A stretch of 64,000 nt of DNA from Lewinella sp. LCG006 (GTDB lineage Bacteria > Bacteroidota > Bacteroidia > Chitinophagales > Saprospiraceae), in the NCBI RefSeq assembly GCF_040784935.1, contig NZ_CP160680.1:3132501-3196500 (forward strand), written 5' to 3'. The stretch's first letter is position 1, and every line of letters starts with the position of its first letter. Positions 43,506 through 51,188 of this stretch are shown one piece after another. The position numbers and the translations under genes are program-made. A model generated the notes under the pieces. It was not told the DNA's origin and ran no database searches. It was given only the letters and a program-made list of their open reading frames with translations.

Positions 43506-43740
43506 GATTGACGCTAGTAGCATCAACTATTTCCGACCTCCGCTTTCCCACTTCCGACTTTGGAAAGTGTAAAAGTTTGAAAAGTATAAGGGTGTAAGAG
43601 TTGGGTGATTGACGCTAGTAGCATCAACTATTTCCGACTTCCGCTTTCCCACTTCCGACTTTGGAAAGTGTAAAAGTTTGAAAAGTGTAAGGGTGTAAGA
43701 GTTGGGTGATTGACGCTAGTAGCACCAACTACTTCTGATG
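43506..43740 (+). repeat. 101-bp direct tandem repeat, about 2.3 copies
   Basis: GATTGACGCTAGTAGCATCA begins at 43506 and 43607, and with one change at 43708, giving exact 101-base spacing. Each unit contains CCGCTTTCCCACTTCCGACT and TGTAAAAGTTTGAAAAGT. The two complete units differ at only a few positions, so the duplication is recent. Confidence 0.92.
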
Positions 43741-43751
43741 ACTCCCCCTGA

Positions 43752-43960
43752 CACCTTTACACTTAGGCTATACAATCTGATGCTTTTCTGATGCGACGGA
43801 TTTTAGCATTTTCTTGACAAGCTAAATTGCTACGTAAAGGTGCACTTAGGCAGGTTGCGCGGCTTCAGTCCGCACTCATAGAAAGGAGAGAACTCGTTGC
43901 GGGCTAAAGCCACGCGCAACCTAATTTACCATCAGATTGTACAACCTACCTTTACACCCT
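43752..43960 (+). repeat. Dispersed intergenic repeat, copy B
   Basis: Matches copy A (31921-32120): ACTTAGGCTATACAATCTGA, TGCTTTTCTGATGCGACGGA, ACAAGCTAAATTGCTACG, GGGCTAAAGCCACGCGCAAC. A reverse-oriented partial copy is at 63451-63535 and a fragment at about 45190-45225. Confidence 0.88.
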
Positions 43961-44062
43961 TACACTTTTACACCCTTACACCCCCTTACCCCCCTTTTTT
44001 CCGACTTCAAAAAAACCTCCTTACCTTAGTGGTTAATTTTTATCAACGTATTTATTAGCTTC

Positions 44063-45142
44063 ATGCAAGATCAACACACTTACGTAGCCATCATGGCGGG
44101 TGGGGTCGGTTCCCGTTTCTGGCCTGCCAGCCGGGAGGAACGCCCTAAGCAATTTTTAGATATTCTCGGTACGGGCAAGAGCCTGCTAAGACTGACTTTC
44201 GAACGTTTTTTACGCCTCACCTCTGCAGATCGAATTTTCATTGTCACCAACGCACAGTACAAAGCGCAGGTGCTGGAACACCTCCCGGAGCTGACGGAAA
44301 ATCAGATCTTGTGCGAGCCTTCCCGCAACAATACCGCCCCTTGCATTGCTTATACGGCTTTCAAGCTTCAGCAGCTTGATCCCGAGGCTAACCTGGTGAT
44401 TGCGCCAAGTGATGCGCTCATCAACAACGAGCCACTTTTCGTTGATAACATCCGCAAAGCACTGTCTTTTACCGCTGCGAACGATGCCTTGGTGACGCTC
44501 GGGATTGCGCCCGATAGCCCACATACCGGCTATGGCTATATCCAATTTGGCGATGGTGGCGATGGTGTTTACCCCGTAAAACGATTTACTGAAAAACCCG
44601 AATTGCAGGTGGCTCGCGAGTTTCTTGCCAGCGGTGATTACCTCTGGAATGCGGGTATTTTTGTTTGGCGTGCTGCTACGGTCTTGGCCGCTTTCAATAC
44701 CCACGCACCGGAAATTACGGCGCTCTTGGGGCAAAATCTGGCTTGTTACAACACGGCTGATGAACAGGCCTTCATCGACGAAGTCTATCCGCAGACGCCA
44801 AAAATATCGGTTGATTACGCGATCATGGAAAAGGCAACCAACGTCTTCACCATCCCCGCCCAATTTGGCTGGAGTGACCTCGGCGCTTGGGTTAGTCTGC
44901 ACCAGGAAATGAAGCAGGACGAAGATGGCAACGCCGTCCAGGGCAAAAGCATCCTTTTGCACGATACCCACAATACCCTGGTACGCATTACCGGCAACAA
45001 ATTGGCCGTCATTGCCGGCCTGGATGACTACATCATTGTCGATGAAGGCGATGTCTTATTGATCTGCCCAAAATCCCGCGAGCAAGAAATAAAAATGCTC
45101 CGCACCCAGGTAGAGGAAGTATTCGGCCCGGAGTTTGTTTAA
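44063..45142 (+). CDS. manC: Mannose-1-phosphate guanylyltransferase
   Basis: 359 residues; the GMP-transferase domain alone, without the C-terminal phosphomannose isomerase of the bifunctional type. Signature loop VAIMAGGVGSRFWPASREER with PKQFLDI, then CEPSRNNTAPCIAY, FTEKPELQVAREFLASGDYL with WNAGIFVW, KISVDYAIMEKATNVFTIPA and FGWSDLGAWVS. It makes GDP-mannose, which supplies mannose, fucose, perosamine or colitose for the polysaccharide. It lies downstream of a repeat-rich gap and so may be transcribed separately. Confidence 0.93.
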   Translation: MQDQHTYVAIMAGGVGSRFWPASREERPKQFLDILGTGKSLLRLTFERFLRLTSADRIFIVTNAQYKAQVLEHLPELTENQILCEPSRNNTAPCIAYTAFKLQQLDPEANLVIAPSDALINNEPLFVDNIRKALSFTAANDALVTLGIAPDSPHTGYGYIQFGDGGDGVYPVKRFTEKPELQVAREFLASGDYLWNAGIFVWRAATVLAAFNTHAPEITALLGQNLACYNTADEQAFIDEVYPQTPKISVDYAIMEKATNVFTIPAQFGWSDLGAWVSLHQEMKQDEDGNAVQGKSILLHDTHNTLVRITGNKLAVIAGLDDYIIVDEGDVLLICPKSREQEIKMLRTQVEEVFGPEFV

Positions 45143-45189
45143 CGCGAGTAAGAGTTAGAAGGCTGGTTTTTTGGGGTAAAAGTTGGATA

Positions 45190-45225
45190 AGTGTAAGGGT
45201 AGGTTGTACCATCTGATGCTGTCTA
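45190..45225 (+). repeat. Fragment of the dispersed repeat (copy D)
   Basis: A short stretch (GGTTGTACCATCTGATGCT) similar to the left part of copies A and B, followed by CTACCTTTACACCCTTACAC. It is only a fragment, immediately before the IS3 element. Confidence 0.5.
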
Positions 45226-45293
45226 CCTTTACACCCTTACACCCTTCCATGACCTTCCCTAAATAACGTTGACAGGTTTATCAATCATTCTAC

Positions 45294-46316
45294 TTAAAAG
45301 CTAAGTGCTAGTTGTCCATCTTCTTTTGGCAAACCAAGCTTAACAAATGCGGGCAGAATCTGACTTGTCCCATCAAAAGCTCCGCTACTGGGATAAGTCA
45401 GATTCTGAGCCGCCATTGGCTGGTATTCCAACTCTTTTGCTTCGCCGTCTCGTATCAACAACGATGGTGGTCTTTGCCCCTTACTCTCCTCAAGATAACA
45501 TTCAAATCCCAAAGGTGCAATTCGCAGCGGTAACTGACTATGGTGACGCACTTTGTTGTAGTTCTCTACAGCCCTCTTCACGTACCTTCTCAGTGCTCTA
45601 TAATCTCTGATTGGCCAGTGCTCAAGGTATTCATTCTTGATCACATCATTGAGCTTCTCTGCGTACGCATTGTCCAATGCTGTAATGCACATGCTAGAGC
45701 TGATTCCTCGTGACCTCAATACTTCTATAAAGTCATTGCTGCGATACTGGGAGCCCCCGTCACTGTGGAAGATCAGTTCACTCAAATCCATACCACGACG
45801 CAACCGCAAGGCCATTTTCAGAGCCTCTATGTTTGCTCTAGCTCGGAGGTTATCACTTACGCTATAGCCCACTATAAGCCGGGAATACACATCTATGATA
45901 AACGTCAGATAGTAATACTTGTCCTCTAGGCGATAGTAAGTCGTATCCGATTGCCAAACTCGGTTTAAACCTATGATAGTAAGTAACTTAACTAAATTAG
46001 GATACCGTAAACCACCACTCTTCGTAGTTCTAACATAGCTCCTTTTTCGTTCCAGCGAATGACCCAATAGAGTCATCTCTCGAATAAATGCATCGCGACC
46101 TAGTCCTTCTGGCTGGATCATATAGTAGGCCTTTTCAAGACCCAAACCTCCGTGATCTGCACGGTGTGTCAACAGCATTGCTTCCGCTGAATACACCCCG
46201 TCCTGATAATCCGCTCGCCGACGTAAATATTGCGACAGCGATTGACGCGAAGTACCTAGTGCAGCATATACTTGTTCATTACTTGGACTCTTCATTTCTG
46301 ATCTGTATTTCGACAA
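45294..46316 (-). CDS. IS3-family transposase OrfB
   Basis: 340 residues in the independent frame. Contains the HTH_21-like region and an rve integrase core: RVWQSDTTYYRLEDKYYYLT (first D), ELIFHSDGGSQYRSNDFIEV (second D) and NAYAEKLNDVIKNEYLEHWP (E), then NYNKVRHHSQL. It overlaps OrfA by 25 bases in the -1 frame. The frame is open upstream of its ATG through the OrfA slippery site, reading KWFYDSLVRLLSKYRSEM, so the active enzyme is probably the OrfAB fusion. Confidence 0.93.
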   Translation of the reverse strand: MSKYRSEMKSPSNEQVYAALGTSRQSLSQYLRRRADYQDGVYSAEAMLLTHRADHGGLGLEKAYYMIQPEGLGRDAFIREMTLLGHSLERKRSYVRTTKSGGLRYPNLVKLLTIIGLNRVWQSDTTYYRLEDKYYYLTFIIDVYSRLIVGYSVSDNLRARANIEALKMALRLRRGMDLSELIFHSDGGSQYRSNDFIEVLRSRGISSSMCITALDNAYAEKLNDVIKNEYLEHWPIRDYRALRRYVKRAVENYNKVRHHSQLPLRIAPLGFECYLEESKGQRPPSLLIRDGEAKELEYQPMAAQNLTYPSSGAFDGTSQILPAFVKLGLPKEDGQLALSF

Positions 46317-46699
46317 GAGCCGGACAAGGGAGTCGTAAAACCACTTTTTTTTTCAACATCTATTCCTGCTTCACGAAGCTCCTCTATAAAGCTCTCATAG
46401 TAGTCCAATTTAATTTGTTTTTGACCTAGAGAACGTTCTAGTTCAGCCACCCGCTTTTCCAGCAATTTAACCTTCTCCGTCTGGGAATTTGGTACTTCCA
46501 CTATTATCGCTTTTTGTTGATCGTACGAGCTGTACTTACTTATCCAGCGGTACAGAATATTTACATGGATGCTGTATAAACGACCTATCTGGGCCACGCT
46601 AAAGGTACCTTCTTCATAGTCCTTAACTCGCGCTTTTTTAAAGGTTTCACTGTAATTACGACGCCTTTTGGGCCGATTAACCTTATTCGTTGACTTCAT
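46292..46699 (-). CDS. IS3-family OrfA (helix-turn-helix)
   Basis: 135 residues: KRRRNYSETFKKARVKDYEE, FSVAQIGRLYSIHVNILYRW (helix-turn-helix) and a leucine-zipper-like tail KVKLLEKRVAELERSLGQKQ. Near the end the - strand has a run of nine A residues (complement of 46345-46353), a typical A-rich -1 slippery site; slipping there continues directly into OrfB. The unshifted product ends 50 or so bases later as a DNA-binding regulator. Confidence 0.92.
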   Translation of the reverse strand: MKSTNKVNRPKRRRNYSETFKKARVKDYEEGTFSVAQIGRLYSIHVNILYRWISKYSSYDQQKAIIVEVPNSQTEKVKLLEKRVAELERSLGQKQIKLDYYESFIEELREAGIDVEKKSGFTTPLSGSCRNTDQK

Positions 46700-46773
46700 T
46701 TTTAACTAAATTTGTTGTCAACGTATTTCAGGGATAGTCACCAACTAACAATCAACAATCAACCATCAAACCA

Positions 46774-48534
46774 TCAAACCATCAACCTAAACCTAATCAT
46801 CATATCACTCTGCAACATCTTGACCCTCACCTTGTCGCCTTTCTTGACTTCAGGGTGTTGAGGGAAGCAAAAAAGAGCCTGGCCCCAGTGTTCCAACTCC
46901 CCCTCGGGGCGAGAGGAGACGATGATGTCATCATCCAATTGGAGATCAAACCAAAAGACGAGGGCTTGTAAGCTGCCATTGTGCTCGATGGAGAACTCGT
47001 GGAAAGTTTCCATGGGGCGATCATCTGGATACGCGGGCGGGAGCTTGTAGAAATCTACCTTCATCAGAGGAATGACGGGAGAAAGCACCTGGTAATTTTC
47101 TGCTTTGAGGATGATTCTAAAATATTCATCGGATATTCGAAACTGCTCAAAAGGAGAAAGATCAAAACCTGCGATCTCCTTTACGGGCGCAATCCTGCTG
47201 CGGAACGGAATTTCAATCAGCTGCCCGAACAACTGCAATCCTGCTGGAATAAGCTTCACTTCCGGCTTCGCCAGGTTTTGCACGGCGTGCCGGATCGAAG
47301 GCAAGACCCCTTCTCCGAAGGCACCCACATCCAGGATTTCTGAAATGATCAAATCCACTTTCTCTTTTACTTCTTTCCCTACTTTCAGTTGGGTCGACTT
47401 TTTTGAGAAAAGATCGATTTGTTGGTCGTAGCCATTAAGGGCAATGATTTCATCGGCGGTAGCTGCCAGTCGCTCATTCATCTCGCAGGCGACGATGCGT
47501 TCGGCGCCTGCGCGGGCGGCCATCATGGACAGCAAACCCGATCCCGTGCCAATATCCAATACGCGGGTAGCTGGAGTCACGGCCTTTTCAATGGCGGCTT
47601 GATAGGCATTGTTGCGCTCGCTGTCGGCCAGCATCTCAAAATGCCAATAGGGTATTTTACTACTCATCAAACGCCGGAAATTGCTGAGTGCGCCAGGATC
47701 GTCGGGGCTGATGTCTAAAGCTTGTCGGTAAAACTGTTCGGCCTGGTCAGTGCGGCCGAGTTCATTGTTGGCATTACCCAGTAGGATATTTACGTTGAGA
47801 TCCCCGGGATGAAGGGAATAAGCTTTTTCCAGCGTAGCTAGCCCTTCGTTGTTTTTTCCAAGATCGAGATAGAATTTCCCCATTAGGGCGTACCCCAAAA
47901 AATGATCAGGATGAGCCTCAATGGTGCGTTGGAACATGGTGGTAGCAGCAGCCGTCTGTCCGGTATCTGCCAGGAGGTTACCCAGGGTGGTCAGCAACTT
48001 GAGGTCATTGGGCTCAATGAGCAGTGCTTGTTCATAGGTTTGTTGGGCGATATCTGTCTTTTGGAGGTAATGGTAGACGGCCCCCAAGGTATCGTAAGCT
48101 TGTAGAAAATCAGGCTGTTGTTCGATGATCGCGTGTAAAACCTGAATGGCTTCAGTAAACTGTTGTGTTTCCAGCAGTACATTGGCGAGGTTGTAAGCAA
48201 TATCGGGCCGCTGTGGCGCAAGTTGACTGGCCTGTTGGATAGCCGCAATGGCTTGTGGTGTATTTCCACTTTGTTGAAAGGCAATACCCAAATTAAGATA
48301 GGCATCGGGATTGGCAGCATTCAGCTGTATGGCTTCCTGAAGTAGTTCAATGCTTGTCGCAATCTGACCACTGGCCAGTAGTACGCCCCCTAGTGTGGTC
48401 ATAATGCCATCATGGGTGGGGATTTCTACCAGAATAATTCTCAGCAGTTGTTCAGCTTCCACCAGCTGCCCGGCCTGGTAAGCGGTCATCGCGCGCTGGA
48501 ATACAGCTTCGGCATCAAAAGAATTGGGTTCCAT
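46774..48534 (-). CDS. TPR protein with protein-arginine-methyltransferase-like domain
   Basis: 586 residues from the ATG complement at 48532-48534. Residues 1 to about 290 are about eight TPR units (e.g. PDAYLNLGIAFQQSGNTPQA). A Rossmann methyltransferase follows: YWHFEMLADSERNNAYQAAI, motif I VLDIGTGSGLLSMMAARAGA at about 325, VACEMNERLAATADEI, then IISEILDVGAFGEGVLPSIR with glutamates at 399 and 408, and a C-terminal beta-barrel-like region. The two-glutamate loop and the ExLDxGxxGEGxLPS pattern are those of PRMT7/PRMT9-type enzymes; human PRMT9 also begins with TPRs. There is no signal peptide. The protein target is unknown; small-molecule methylation is an alternative. Confidence 0.75.
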   Translation of the reverse strand: MEPNSFDAEAVFQRAMTAYQAGQLVEAEQLLRIILVEIPTHDGIMTTLGGVLLASGQIATSIELLQEAIQLNAANPDAYLNLGIAFQQSGNTPQAIAAIQQASQLAPQRPDIAYNLANVLLETQQFTEAIQVLHAIIEQQPDFLQAYDTLGAVYHYLQKTDIAQQTYEQALLIEPNDLKLLTTLGNLLADTGQTAAATTMFQRTIEAHPDHFLGYALMGKFYLDLGKNNEGLATLEKAYSLHPGDLNVNILLGNANNELGRTDQAEQFYRQALDISPDDPGALSNFRRLMSSKIPYWHFEMLADSERNNAYQAAIEKAVTPATRVLDIGTGSGLLSMMAARAGAERIVACEMNERLAATADEIIALNGYDQQIDLFSKKSTQLKVGKEVKEKVDLIISEILDVGAFGEGVLPSIRHAVQNLAKPEVKLIPAGLQLFGQLIEIPFRSRIAPVKEIAGFDLSPFEQFRISDEYFRIILKAENYQVLSPVIPLMKVDFYKLPPAYPDDRPMETFHEFSIEHNGSLQALVFWFDLQLDDDIIVSSRPEGELEHWGQALFCFPQHPEVKKGDKVRVKMLQSDMMIRFRLMV

Positions 48535-48589
48535 GATAAGGTGTGGTCTTTTTTTAAAAGGCGGAAGATACACCGTATTCTACGGAAAT

Positions 48590-49492
48590 TTACAACACCG
48601 AAGATTCTTCATCATCATTATCAATGGTGGGCAAATTCAGGAGGTTGCCACAATATTTGCAGTAGGCAGCATCATCATCATGCCCTTCTTCGCCACAATA
48701 GCGGCAAGCCTGGGTATTGTTGCGGGTATCACGCGCTTGCTTGATCAACTCGCCAGTAACAATGCCGGTAGGTACGGCAATGATCGCGTAACCCAAAACC
48801 ATCACGACGGCAGAAAGCATCTTCCCTATAGCAGTAGCAGGAGTAATGTCGCCATAACCTACCGTGGTGAGGGTTACAATGGCCCAGTAAATAGAACTGG
48901 GAATGTTGGAAAACCCTGAATTGGTACCGCCTTCAATCAAGTACATGAAGGCCCCCAAAATGGTCACCAGGATGGAAATAAAAAACAGAAAAACAGTGAT
49001 TTTCGTGAAGCTGGCCCGTAGTGCGGAAGCAATGTATTGCCCTTCCGAAAGGAAATGACCCAACTTGAGAATCCTGAAGATACGCATCAGCCGTAAGGCG
49101 CGAATGACCAAAAAAGCCTGGGCACCACCAAAGAAAAACGCGATATAAGTAGGCAAAATAGCCAGTAAGTCGATGATTCCAAAAAAACTCCGGGCGTACT
49201 TCCATGGATGATAGACCGACCACAAGCGTAGGATATATTCTATCGAGAAAATGACCGTTAGTACCCATTCGATAATAACGAGAACTTTGCGGTGACTAGC
49301 TTGAAAGCTGTCAATACTCTCCAGCATCACCAGCAGGATACTGAGCACAATCAGGACCAACAAAACGATATCAAAAGCCTTCCCTATGGGCGTATCTGCT
49401 TCGAAAATGATTTCATGTAGTTTATCCCGCGTAGGATTGAAGTGTGGGGGATGCGCTGCTTTGCGCTTTGGTTTATTCTGCGGTTTGCTCAT
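48590..49492 (-). CDS. Voltage-gated potassium channel with C-terminal zinc ribbon
   Basis: 300 residues. Six hydrophobic segments; S4 carries regularly spaced arginines (IRALRLMRIFRILKLGHFLS) and the pore has the selectivity filter TLTTVGYGDITPATAIGK. The cytoplasmic tail ends with CRYCGEEGHDDDAAYCKYCG, a CxxC-x11-CxxC zinc-ribbon-like element not usual in Kv-type bacterial channels. It is likely an inner-membrane K+ channel with a metal-binding tail. It reads in the same direction as the TPR-methyltransferase gene with a gap of 55 bases. Confidence 0.93.
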   Translation of the reverse strand: MSKPQNKPKRKAAHPPHFNPTRDKLHEIIFEADTPIGKAFDIVLLVLIVLSILLVMLESIDSFQASHRKVLVIIEWVLTVIFSIEYILRLWSVYHPWKYARSFFGIIDLLAILPTYIAFFFGGAQAFLVIRALRLMRIFRILKLGHFLSEGQYIASALRASFTKITVFLFFISILVTILGAFMYLIEGGTNSGFSNIPSSIYWAIVTLTTVGYGDITPATAIGKMLSAVVMVLGYAIIAVPTGIVTGELIKQARDTRNNTQACRYCGEEGHDDDAAYCKYCGNLLNLPTIDNDDEESSVL

Positions 49493-49539
49493 ACACTAAG
49501 TGTTTTCGAAGCCAAAAATAATACTTACATTTGCTTTAG

Positions 49540-49616
49540 TGACGGAGAAAAAATAAGTGTAACAGCTTTCGATTTTTAAAAATTTCAAAAGAAAGTTGTT
49601 TTACTTATTTCCGTCA
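49540..49616. repeat. TGACGG-ended inverted-repeat element (MITE-like), 77 bp
   Basis: Starts TGACGGAGAAAAAATAAGTG and ends TTTTACTTATTTCCGTCA, imperfect inverted repeats of about 20 bases. The ends match those of the larger element at 54766-54919. It lies between the divergent channel and LytTR genes, just upstream of the channel start. Confidence 0.75.
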
Positions 49617-49658
49617 AATAGTTCAGTGGCTAAATCGCTCAATTTAAGTGATTAGGCC

Positions 49659-49685
49659 AAGCATACCAAGCATACCAAGCATACC
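49659..49685 (+). repeat. Three tandem copies of a 9-bp unit
   Basis: AAGCATACC repeated three times without change. It is probably a slippage product in the divergent intergenic region upstream of the LytTR regulator. Confidence 0.85.
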
Positions 49686-49784
49686 ACGAGAAACTACCAC
49701 TGTATACTTACCTACTTATCTTTTCCTGCGCGTTCAGCACCGTAACCGTGTTGGCGGGTAAGAGGAAACCAAAAACTAGTAAAC

Positions 49785-50546
49785 GTGATTAAAGCTGTTA
49801 TCATTGAAGATGAGATTAATGGATTAAATAATCTTAAGAGTCTCTTGGCAGAACACTGTGAAGACGTAGAAATCATAGGTACTGCCGGATCGGTGGATGA
49901 AGGCTATAAGCTCCTTTCTAATCCACGGATTACCCCCGATGTAGCCTTTTTGGATATTAGTCTGCCAGACGGCTTGGTCTTTCAGCTCCTGAATCGCTTA
50001 AAACCCGTAGATTTTGACGTCATTTTTGTGACAGCCTACGAAGACTACGCCATTAAAGCTTGTGAGTACAGTTCTATCGGTTACGTGATGAAACCCATTG
50101 ATCCTGATACTTTGGTAGAAGCCGTGGAACGTATTCAGCCTGATAAACAAAATGAGATCGACAAGCGTCTGGATATCTTCCAGAACTACATGAATAACCC
50201 GAATGCTTTTACCAAGATGAGCATTTCGGCACTGGATGGCATCTATTTTGTCAACATCAAAGATGTCGTGCGCTTTGAAGCAGAAGATAATTATACCCAT
50301 ATTTTTCTCGAAGGAGGAGAGCGGATAACCGCCTCGAAAACCATCAAAGCTTACGAGGATATGCTGGCTCCTTTCAACTTCTATCGGGTACATAAAAGGC
50401 ATGTGATCAACCTCAACTATATGCGGAAATTTGTCAAAGGGGACGGAGGATATTTAATCATGGATGATGATATTAAAATTGAAGTTTCCCGTCGGCGCCG
50501 CCCTGCGTTTATGGAGCAGATGAAAAGGCTGCAAAATGGCTTGTAA
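49785..50546 (+). CDS. LytTR-family response regulator
   Basis: 253 residues from a GTG. Receiver domain: VIIEDEINGLNNLKSLLAEH with the acidic pair, VAFLDISLPDGLVFQLL with the phospho-acceptor aspartate, VIFVTAYEDYAIKA and GYVMKPIDPDTL with the conserved lysine. The LytTR DNA-binding domain follows: KMSISALDGIYFVNIKDVVR, FEAEDNYTHIFLEGGERITA and FYRVHKRHVINLNYMRKFVK. The cognate kinase is probably the LytS-type TPR kinase at 51189. A small GG-leader peptide gene lies between the two. Targets are unknown. Confidence 0.95.
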   Translation: MIKAVIIEDEINGLNNLKSLLAEHCEDVEIIGTAGSVDEGYKLLSNPRITPDVAFLDISLPDGLVFQLLNRLKPVDFDVIFVTAYEDYAIKACEYSSIGYVMKPIDPDTLVEAVERIQPDKQNEIDKRLDIFQNYMNNPNAFTKMSISALDGIYFVNIKDVVRFEAEDNYTHIFLEGGERITASKTIKAYEDMLAPFNFYRVHKRHVINLNYMRKFVKGDGGYLIMDDDIKIEVSRRRRPAFMEQMKRLQNGL

Positions 50547-50742
50547 GCGGTTGGCTAAAGCTGAATTACGGTTGTGTTAATATTGGTATGCTAATTATTT
50601 ATCTTCGAATCCGTTGATGATCCGGTAGTTAAGAAGCAGGAAGAGGTAGGTTAAGTCGATTATTTTAACTATCTTTATTCCCGCTTAGTGCATTGAGAGG
50701 CACTTGCATACATTGAAAACGTTTTTCCTTAAATCGAGAACC

Positions 50743-50889
50743 ATGGCCAAAGACAAAAACTCTGGCATTGATAAACTCAAAAAAGATAAGGATTTAAAAC
50801 CATTGCCAAAAAAAGAAATGACCCAGTTCAAAGGCGGCCGTAAAAAGCGGCGTTGGAACAAAGGTTGTGGCGGCATTTTGCCTCAGTAG
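50743..50889 (+). CDS. Small peptide with GG leader, putative secreted peptide or RiPP precursor
   Basis: 48 residues from the ATG at 50743 (50704 would add 13 residues). Residues 1-32 are a lysine/aspartate-rich leader ending LPKKEMTQFKGG, the L-x3-EM-x-x-hxGG double-glycine motif of the Bacteroidota natural-product precursor families. The remaining 16 residues, RKKRRWNKGCGGILPQ, are strongly basic with one tryptophan and one cysteine. Cleavage after GG by a peptidase-domain ABC exporter would release it, but no such exporter is in the window. It sits between a LytTR regulator and a histidine kinase and is followed by its own terminator. A pheromone or bacteriocin role is inference; a basic nucleic-acid-binding protein is the alternative. 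Confidence 0.6.
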   Translation: MAKDKNSGIDKLKKDKDLKPLPKKEMTQFKGGRKKRRWNKGCGGILPQ

Positions 50890-50952
50890 TTTTACCGAAG
50901 TGGTCTCCCTTAACTTTGCTGTACTTATCACCAGCAGCTACAAAAATCAAAT

Positions 50953-50994
50953 AACAGGATTACTTGCCTAACCGCATGGTAGTCCTGTTTTTTA
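50953..50994 (+). terminator. Rho-independent terminator after the small peptide gene
   Basis: Stem AACAGGATTAC paired with GTAGTCCTGTT (one mismatch) around a 15-base loop, followed by TTTTTTATTT. It lies 64 bases after the peptide stop and insulates the kinase gene. Confidence 0.8.
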
Positions 50995-51017
50995 TTTCAC
51001 CATTCTTTGTACCTTAG

Positions 51018-51039
51018 TGACGGAACACAAATAACTTAG
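51018..51039 (+). repeat. Single arm of the TGACGG element
   Basis: TGACGGAACACAAATAACTT matches the left end of the element at 54766. No matching right arm is found within 200 bases, so this is a solo end or a coincidence with a regulatory site upstream of the kinase gene. Confidence 0.45.
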
Positions 51040-51188
51040 TCTGATCTATCGACCAAAACACTTTAAGATCGGTAGATTATCTCTTCATCCCTTTTTATAG
51101 TCTGTCAACGGATATGCCACTCAAAGTAGTTTAGGCAAAAGCCGACCCCTATGTAGTAAAAACCCATACTTTCTGTCCACCAAACTCT

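Larger units (their letters stand above)
43490..44062 (+). other. 573-base intergenic repeat region
   Basis: No gene is supported. It consists of a 101-bp tandem repeat (43506-43740), copy B of the dispersed element (43752-43960) and a C/T-rich stretch with ACCCTTACAC-like units leading to manC. Confidence 0.7.
45257..46733 (-). mobile_element. IS3-family insertion sequence
   Basis: About 1.48 kb with two overlapping genes on the - strand. The ends share an imperfect inverted repeat: CCCTAAATAACGTTGACA at the left and, on the opposite strand, CCCTGAAATACGTTGACA at the right. I find no convincing 3-4 bp target duplication, so exact borders are uncertain by a few bases. It separates ManC from the TPR-methyltransferase gene and thus marks the end of the polysaccharide locus. 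Confidence 0.85.

Noticed and set aside
44210-44971. 253-codon frame on the - strand
   Set aside because: It is antisense to manC, which has complete catalytic motifs.
45257-46733. Target-site duplication for the IS3 element
   Set aside because: No matching 3-4 bp flank could be aligned with either choice of ends, so none is claimed.
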